Below, one piece after another: positions 58,848-64,000 of a DNA stretch of 64,000 bases; within the stretch, counting starts at the first letter, position 1; each line of letters begins with the position of its first letter. The stretch spans positions 121,769 through 185,768 of the forward strand of contig NZ_NPMN01000004.1 in the NCBI RefSeq assembly GCF_002266425.1, in the 5' to 3' direction. The notes below the pieces were generated by a model. That model searched no databases. It was not told the DNA's origin and saw only the letters and a program-made list of their open reading frames with translations. The stretch is from Tissierella sp. P1. GTDB lineage: Bacteria > Bacillota > Clostridia > Tissierellales > Tissierellaceae. The position numbers and the translations under genes were made by a program.

Positions 58848-59045
58848 ATGGATATAGCAGCATTATCAATGAATCTTAGTCAAATGAAAGTAGCCCAACA
58901 AGCCAGTATTTCAGTGATGAAGATGGCAATGGATACAGTAGAAGTACAAGCCATAGATTTGACTCAGATGCTAGAAGTCAATACAAAAATAATGGAGCAA
59001 TCAATTAATCCTCATTTAGGAAAAATTATAGATATTAGATTATAA
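58848..59045 (+). CDS. YjfB-like putative motility protein
   Basis: 65 residues, with MDIAALSMNLSQMKVAQQASISVMKMAMD, the YjfB family pattern. B. subtilis yjfB is in the sigma-D motility regulon; no sigma-28 promoter was seen here. Very strong Shine-Dalgarno aaaggaggtg. Followed by a terminator. Confidence 0.85.
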   Translation: MDIAALSMNLSQMKVAQQASISVMKMAMDTVEVQAIDLTQMLEVNTKIMEQSINPHLGKIIDIRL

Positions 59046-59070
59046 GGACAGATTTTCTGTTCTTTTTTTA
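59045..59070 (+). terminator. Rho-independent terminator after the YjfB-like gene
   Basis: AGGACAG / CTGTTCT stem (59045-59051, 59057-59063) and a long T run. Confidence 0.88.
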
Positions 59071-59190
59071 TAAGTAAATAGGATATAATTGGATTCAAAA
59101 AAACATGTATCTACATTCAGCTATATGATACAATTAGAAAGAAGTAAATGAATAGAAAGTGAATTTCAGAAGTTGAATGGAGGAACATAC

Positions 59191-59849
59191 TTGACTAATC
59201 TTAATACAACAGTAAAAGAAAATATAATAGAAGAAGCATATCTAACAGACCATGAAGATTTTGTCAAAGTTAATAATTTATATTATGGTGGACTTCAAAA
59301 GTGGCTATATATGGAGAAGCTGAGAACTAAATTCTGGCAGATAGGTCTTGTGGTGTAACTGCTGCTGGAAATGCTTTGATCCATATGGCTATGTATAGGA
59401 AGGGGTTAGAGGATATATATAGATATCCGGGTCTTTCAAGAGTTGAATTCACTAGATTTATTGATGAAATTTATAGATATGTTAAACCTAATATATTTGG
59501 TATACCTAGTTTAGGAAAATTAAATAAAAGATTGAAATCATTTGCTAAATCTAAGGGGGTTATCCTAGATGCCAAAAGTCTATCTATGCCTAAGGATGTA
59601 GATACTGCCATAAATTTTATTAAAGAAGGATTGATGATAGATTCACCAGTACTAATGCTTACTTGGAATAGCAAAATCAAAAACCTCAGATATCATTGGG
59701 TGACTATTACGGGCTATGTTAAAGATTTAGAAGGTATTAATTATATAATTACGTCCAATTGGGGACAAAAAGAGATGTTTTCCTTAGATAATTGGATAAA
59801 AGAAAAGAATTTATATAGGGGATTAATTTATTTCTACCAACCTATATAG
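59191..59849 (+). CDS. C39-like papain-fold cysteine peptidase (apparent frameshift near 59330)
   Basis: After a short N-terminal part (TTG 59191, Shine-Dalgarno ggagg) the downstream frame reads A-D-R-S-C-G-V-T-A-A-G-N-A, a nucleophilic-Cys helix, then YHWVTITGYV (His) and SNWGQ (Asn), giving a Cys-His-Asn triad order typical of C39/papain-like peptidases. The two frames join if the AAA near 59327-59335 had one more A. About 219 residues, no export signal seen. Not linked to a bacteriocin exporter here, so the substrate is unknown. Confidence 0.65.
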
Positions 59850-59923
59850 GTATTAAGTTTCAAATCTTATAAAATGAGAGAATTTATTGAATTCTATGAT
59901 ATAATTTACTTGAGGTGATTTTC

Positions 59924-60241
59924 ATGGCATATGAAATGTGTAAGAGATGTGGGAAATTCTTTGATAGAAATGGAAGATCATATTGTGAGGATTGTTTTAA
60001 AAAAACAGAGAGAGAGCATGATCTAATCATAGAGCATATAAGGAAGCATCCTGATGCCACTATTTTAGATATTATCACCGCAACAGGAGTAACACTGAAA
60101 AGTATTAATTGTTTAGTGGAAGATGGATATGTTTCTTATATAGATAATAAAATTAAGAAACTAGATAAAGAAGAAATTTCTAGGGCGATAGATAAAATAA
60201 TAGATACAAAAAGTAAGTTTCATATAAGAAGAAGCTTATAG
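59924..60241 (+). CDS. YvyF-like mini-protein (single zinc ribbon plus HTH-like segment)
   Basis: 105 residues. MAYEMCKRCGKFFDRNGRSYCEDC gives one ribbon, then an HPDATILDIITATGVTLKSINCL segment that parallels NPGATISEVEEATGVDSRKI in YvyF (37128). It lacks YvyF's second ribbon. Probably a paralogue adapted as a small regulator. ATG 59924 follows ttgaggtgat. Confidence 0.75.
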   Translation: MAYEMCKRCGKFFDRNGRSYCEDCFKKTEREHDLIIEHIRKHPDATILDIITATGVTLKSINCLVEDGYVSYIDNKIKKLDKEEISRAIDKIIDTKSKFHIRRSL

Positions 60242-60243
60242 TA

Positions 60244-60354
60244 ATGCATTTAGGAAAGTTGGGTAAACCAGAAGAAATAGAGAAACTGGCAGTATGTTCA
60301 AGGTTTGTATATGGAGCTGTATTTGTTATATATAGCGGATGGTTAATTAAATAG
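60244..60354 (+). pseudogene. C-terminal remnant of a short-chain dehydrogenase
   Basis: 37 codons reading MHLGKLGKPEEIEKLAVCS...VYGAVFVIYSGWLIK, matching the conserved end of classical SDRs (LGKPEEIA...YVTGAVFVVDGGWLI). No catalytic YxxxK region is nearby, so this is the tail of a lost gene. Confidence 0.7.
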
Positions 60355-60364
60355 GTTAAAATAT

Positions 60365-60406
60365 AAGGATAGTTTTGAAAATTAATTCATTACTGTCCTT
60401 TTTTAT
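60365..60406 (+). terminator. Probable terminator
   Basis: AAGGATAG / CTGTCCTT with a ~20-base loop and six T. Located after the SDR remnant. Confidence 0.7.
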
Positions 60407-60500
60407 TAATTCATAAAGTTATAAATATAAAATAATCTTGCAAGTCAATAATATTAGTTATACAATATATATAACAAATATTATTAATGGAGGGAATTCC

Positions 60501-61487
60501 ATGAACAAAATAAATAGAATTACTTTATTTCTTATGATAATTCTTATTTTAACTTCTGTTACAGGTTGTACGAAGAATAATGATAATGATGAAATAGAAA
60601 CGGAATTTATAGAGGAAGAATATAACTTAGAGGTTGCAGAAGGAAATATATATGGAACCTTAACTTTACCTAAGGAAGGAAATAATTTTCCAGTAGCTAT
60701 AATAATAGCTGGGTCTGGACCAACAGATAGAGACGGTAACAATCCATTAGCTGGAAAAAATAATAGTTTAAAGATGATTTCAGAGTCTTTAGCGAAAGAA
60801 GGAATAGCTTCTATTAGATATGATAAGCGAGGAATTGGAGAAAGTAAGCCTTTAGTTAAAAAGGAAGAAGATTTAATCTTTGAAGATTATATAGATGATG
60901 TTGTAAGATGGGTGAATAAATTAAGAGAAGATAAAAGGTTTAGTAAAGTCATAATTATAGGTCATAGCGAAGGTGCATTAATTGGTGCTACAGCATCTTA
61001 TAAGTCTAATGTTGAAGGATTCATTTCAGTGTCTGGTATGGGGTATTCTGCTTATGATACATTGAAAAGACAATTAAAAAATCAGTCAGGAGATATATAT
61101 GAGAAGAGTCTTCCGTTGTTAGATACATTAAAAGAAGGAAATTTAATATTTAATCCTCCGCAAGAATTATATTCCTTATTTAGACCTAGTGTTCAACCAT
61201 ATATGATTTCTTGGTTTAAATACGACCCTGTGGCAGAAATTGCAAATGTGAAGGTACCTATATTAATTCTTCAAGGAGATAATGATATTCAAGTTGAAGT
61301 AACAGATGCAGAGATTCTACATGAAGGAAATCCTGATAGTAAGTTAGTTATAGTTAAAGGAATGAATCATGTATTAAAGGATGCACCTACAGATAAAGAA
61401 GGGAATATGGCTACTTATAGTAAGCCTGATTTACCATTGAACCAAGAATTTATAACTGAGATAATAACTTTTGTTAAGGGCATATAA
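60501..61487 (+). CDS. Lipoprotein alpha/beta hydrolase
   Basis: About 328 residues with a lipoprotein signal peptide (lipobox VTGC near residue 20), then a hydrolase fold: IIAGSGPTDRDGNNP (oxyanion region), SIRYDKRGIGES, nucleophile GHSEGALIG, Asp in LQGDNDIQV and His in MNHVLK. Likely a cell-surface esterase or peptidase-like hydrolase of the BAAT/S9 type. ATG 60501 is preceded by ggaggga; the in-frame 60438 start has no Shine-Dalgarno. Confidence 0.85.
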   Translation: MNKINRITLFLMIILILTSVTGCTKNNDNDEIETEFIEEEYNLEVAEGNIYGTLTLPKEGNNFPVAIIIAGSGPTDRDGNNPLAGKNNSLKMISESLAKEGIASIRYDKRGIGESKPLVKKEEDLIFEDYIDDVVRWVNKLREDKRFSKVIIIGHSEGALIGATASYKSNVEGFISVSGMGYSAYDTLKRQLKNQSGDIYEKSLPLLDTLKEGNLIFNPPQELYSLFRPSVQPYMISWFKYDPVAEIANVKVPILILQGDNDIQVEVTDAEILHEGNPDSKLVIVKGMNHVLKDAPTDKEGNMATYSKPDLPLNQEFITEIITFVKGI

Positions 61488-61518
61488 AGGATAAAGAGCA
61501 GGAAATATATCTTATTAT

Positions 61519-61550
61519 AATAGGACTAGTAAAGCTAGTTCTATTATTTT
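61519..61550 (+). terminator. Probable terminator after the lipoprotein hydrolase
   Basis: AATAGGACTAG / CTAGTTCTATT hairpin with AAAGC-type loop, short T tail. Confidence 0.6.
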
Positions 61551-61684
61551 GGAAAAATTCTCATATTATGAAAGTTATATTTGAATTTGTTCCCTTACTA
61601 ACATATAATCAAAGATATAGCTGTTTAATATTACAGATTGCAAATATCAAAGCTAATAAAATTATAAATAATGGGGGGATGGAT

Positions 61685-62926
61685 ATGGACAAAGGATTTT
61701 TCACCAAGAATAGAAAAGAACTAGAAGAAAGGTTAAATAATGATAGTGTTTTATTATTATTTGCAGGGACAGCACCATATAAATCTGCTGATGAACTCTA
61801 TCAATTTATACCAAATAGAAATTTTTATTATTTAACGGGTATTGATCAAAGTAAAATAATTCTTTTAGTGAGCAAAATTGATGGAAAGATTTCAGAGAAA
61901 CTATTTATAGAAAGACCAGATCCAATTATGGAGAAGTGGGTAGGGGCTACGATTACTTCTGAAGAGGCAATAGAATTATCGGGAATAGATAACATTGAAT
62001 ATTTAGATAATTTTGAGGGAGCTATAGGATCTATCTTAAGCAGAAATAGAATAGAAAAAATATACTTGGATTTAGAAAGACAAGAAATTAATACATCAAT
62101 GACAGAGGCTCAAAACTTTGCTAAGATAATTAATGAAAAATATCCATATATACAAATTAAAAATATTTATTATGATATTGCAGAGTTAAGAATGATAAAA
62201 TCAGATGAAGAGATTGAGTTAATTAAAAAGGCAATAGAAGTAACTAATGAAGGAATTATGAATATGCTTGACAATATTAAACCAGGAATGATGGAATATG
62301 AAATTGAAGCATATTTTGATTTTACTTTGAAGAAAAATGGAATAACCAATAGAGCCTTTGAAACAATCGCTGCAAGAGGTAAAAATGCTACCATACTTCA
62401 CTACTCCCAGAACAACTGTAAAGCAGAAGAGGGGGATTTGATATTATTTGATCTGGGAGCACAATATAGATATTATAATGCAGATATAAGCCGTACATTC
62501 CCTATCAATGGTAAATTTACTGAAAGACAAAAACAAATTTATAATATTGTTTTAAAGGCACAAAAAGCTGTTGAAGAAGCAGCAAGACCAGGGCTTCCTT
62601 ATAAAGAATTAAACGAAATTGCTAAAAAGGTATTAGCAGAAGGATGTAAAGAATTAGGGTTAATAAATGAGGATAGAGAAATTTCAAAATACTATTTTCA
62701 TGGAGTGTCACACTATTTAGGAGCAGATACACATGATGTAGGAATATATAATATTGATTTAAAACCAGGTATGATTATAACTAATGAACCAGGTCTTTAT
62801 ATTGAAGAAGAGGAAATAGGAATAAGAATAGAGGATGATTTGTTAATTACGGAAAATGGATGTGAGAATTTATCTAAAAACATCATAAAAACTGTGGAAG
62901 AAATAGAAGCAGCTATGAATAAATAA
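61685..62926 (+). CDS. pepP: Xaa-Pro aminopeptidase (M24B)
   Basis: Removes N-terminal residues preceding proline. N-terminal AMP_N domain (from FFTKNRKELEERL) and a C-terminal pita-bread domain with metal ligands: Asp in LFDLGAQYRYYNADIS (two), His in FHGVSHYLGADTHDVG, Glu in TNEPGLYIEEEE and Glu in RIEDD. About 414 residues. ATG 61685 has spacing from the G-run; 61679 and the long upstream extension to 61568 look non-coding. Confidence 0.9.
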   Translation: MDKGFFTKNRKELEERLNNDSVLLLFAGTAPYKSADELYQFIPNRNFYYLTGIDQSKIILLVSKIDGKISEKLFIERPDPIMEKWVGATITSEEAIELSGIDNIEYLDNFEGAIGSILSRNRIEKIYLDLERQEINTSMTEAQNFAKIINEKYPYIQIKNIYYDIAELRMIKSDEEIELIKKAIEVTNEGIMNMLDNIKPGMMEYEIEAYFDFTLKKNGITNRAFETIAARGKNATILHYSQNNCKAEEGDLILFDLGAQYRYYNADISRTFPINGKFTERQKQIYNIVLKAQKAVEEAARPGLPYKELNEIAKKVLAEGCKELGLINEDREISKYYFHGVSHYLGADTHDVGIYNIDLKPGMIITNEPGLYIEEEEIGIRIEDDLLITENGCENLSKNIIKTVEEIEAAMNK

Positions 62927-62950
62927 TCTAGATATTGTGGAGGGGTAAAA

Positions 62951-64000
62951 ATGACTAATAAATCAGAAGGAAAAAAGCTACAAGAAAAATTAACTCACAA
63001 ATGGAAAAATGTATGGGAAACATTAGATAGTAGTGAAAAAGAGAAAATCTTCGATATAAATGAAGAATATAAGGATTTTTTGGATAAAGGAAAAACAGAG
63101 AGAGAAGCAGCAATGGAAATAATAAAAGTAGCTAGAGAAAATGGCTATATATCAATAGATGAAATAAGAGAAAGGGGTATAAGGCCTACTCATGGAATGA
63201 AAATTTATGCAAATAACAAAGATAAATCAGTTGTATTATTTGTATTAGGAAAAGAAAAACTTGAAAAAGGAATGAATATAATTGGATCACATTTAGATGC
63301 TCCAAGAATAGATTTGAAACAATTTCCCCTTTATGAGGATTCAGATTTTGCACTATTAAAAACTCATTATTATGGTGGAATAAAAAAATATCAATGGGTA
63401 ACATTGCCGCTAGCTTTACATGGAGTTGTAGTAAAATCAAATGGAGAAAAAGTTAATATTGTTATAGGTGAAGATGAAAATGACCCAGTATTTTTCATAA
63501 CTGATTTACTTCCACATCTAGCTAAAGATCAAATGGCAAAGAAAATGGATGAAGGAATTACGGGAGAAGGATTAAATATTTTAATAGGTAGTATTCCTTA
63601 TAAAGATGGAGAGATAAGTGAGAAAGTTAAATTAAATGTATTAAACATACTCAACGAAAAATATGGAATCATAGAAGAAGACTTTACTACTGCAGAATTT
63701 GAAATAGTGCCTGCAGGAAAATCGAGAGATGTAGGCATAGACAGAAGTATGGTTGGAGGCTATGGACAAGATGATAGGGCTTGTGCATTTACTTCTCTAA
63801 GAGCAATATTAGATATAGACACTCCAAATAAAACAGCTGTTGCTCTATTTGTAGATAAAGAAGAAATAGGCAGTGTAGGAAATACAAGCATGGAATCAAA
63901 ATTCTTTGAAAATACAGTCTCAGAATTAATAGATATTATAGAAGAAAAATATTCAGAGCTTATAGTAAAAAGAGCATTAGCAAATTCTTGTGTACTTTCG
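62951..64000 (+). CDS. M18 family aminopeptidase (3'-truncated by the window edge)
   Basis: Zinc aminopeptidase of the aspartyl-aminopeptidase type. Open frame from ATG 62951 (Shine-Dalgarno ggagggg) to the end of the window, 350 codons. Zinc ligands are visible: His in GSHLDAPRIDLK, Asp in GGYGQDDRACA, Glu in FVDKEEIGSVG; also HYYGGIKKYQW. The C-terminal ~120 residues lie outside. Confidence 0.92.
   Translation, partial: MTNKSEGKKLQEKLTHKWKNVWETLDSSEKEKIFDINEEYKDFLDKGKTEREAAMEIIKVARENGYISIDEIRERGIRPTHGMKIYANNKDKSVVLFVLGKEKLEKGMNIIGSHLDAPRIDLKQFPLYEDSDFALLKTHYYGGIKKYQWVTLPLALHGVVVKSNGEKVNIVIGEDENDPVFFITDLLPHLAKDQMAKKMDEGITGEGLNILIGSIPYKDGEISEKVKLNVLNILNEKYGIIEEDFTTAEFEIVPAGKSRDVGIDRSMVGGYGQDDRACAFTSLRAILDIDTPNKTAVALFVDKEEIGSVGNTSMESKFFENTVSELIDIIEEKYSELIVKRALANSCVLS

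Noticed and set aside
61568..61684. N-terminal extension of the Xaa-Pro aminopeptidase
   Set aside because: The extra 39 codons precede the G-rich Shine-Dalgarno and do not match the family start; they look like untranslated leader.

Overview
The window is AT-rich DNA from an endospore-forming, flagellated, low-GC Gram-positive anaerobe, most likely class Clostridia in the broad sense (Tissierellales-like or a relative; the species cannot be read from the sequence). The support is the Firmicutes gene order atp operon - ywmB - murA - spoIID - spoIIQ - spoIIID - mbl - flhO - flhP, sporulation genes, an acetoacetyl-CoA/CoA-transferase module with a sigma-54 regulator, S-box and cobalamin riboswitches, and frequent TTG/GTG starts preceded by strong Shine-Dalgarno sequences.

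Layout. 1-2274: end of a WecA/TagO-type transferase and the non-hydrolysing UDP-GlcNAc 2-epimerase. 2380-6724: a PAS-AAA-Fis sigma-54 activator, a textbook -24/-12 promoter, thiolase, and both subunits of a CoA-transferase. 7149-14246: a complete F-type ATP synthase operon (atpZ-I-B-E-F-H-A-G-D-C); subunit c carries the Na+-coordination residues known from Na+-translocating synthases. 14380-18844: YwmB-like gene, murA, spoIID, spoIIQ. 18893-23676: spoIIID, an interposed cobalamin-riboswitch/CobN-like cassette bounded by near-identical 43-45 bp repeats, and mbl. 23736-25960: flhO, flhP, flgJ behind a perfect sigma-28 promoter. 25996-31429 (minus strand): a secreted phosphodiester-glycosidase-type protein, tRNA-Pro(UGG) and a chemoreceptor. 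31739-33965: small membrane protein, S-box riboswitch, an array of five hairpin modules, metK. 34227-37544: recD2, comF, yvyF. 37608-45560: flgM, flgN, two flgK paralogues, flgL, fliW, csrA, an HD-GYP response regulator and a short flagellin. 45727-59045: a flagellin-modification island: unknown protein, Maf glycosyltransferase, the legionaminic-acid pathway (legB, legC, ptmE, legH, legI, legG, legF), a decayed second maf, flagellin lysine methylase fliB, DUF2920 protein, YjfB-like protein. 59191-64000: C39-like peptidase, a YvyF-like mini-protein, a short-chain-dehydrogenase remnant, a lipoprotein hydrolase and two metallo-aminopeptidases, the last running off the window.

How the parts work together. 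The late flagellar genes form one regulon: sigma-28 promoters precede flhO, flgM and flagellin; FlgM holds sigma-28; FliW and CsrA are encoded just upstream of a flagellin mRNA leader that carries a GGA hairpin and a GGA Shine-Dalgarno, the arrangement used for CsrA repression and FliW relief. The flagellin is then predicted to be decorated with legionaminic acid by Maf and methylated by FliB. SpoIID and SpoIIQ act together in engulfment; SpoIIID is the mother-cell regulator.

Caution about sequence quality: seven genes carry a single apparent one-base deletion, six of them in homopolymer runs, with no insertions. This looks like residual sequencing error more than biology, so I annotate those genes as single CDSs with an apparent frameshift. 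The second maf copy (many stops) and the dehydrogenase remnant look like true pseudogenes. Dispersed intergenic repeats built on GTGAATA/TGTGAATT units occur at several junctions, and one has supplied the C-terminal tail of WecB.
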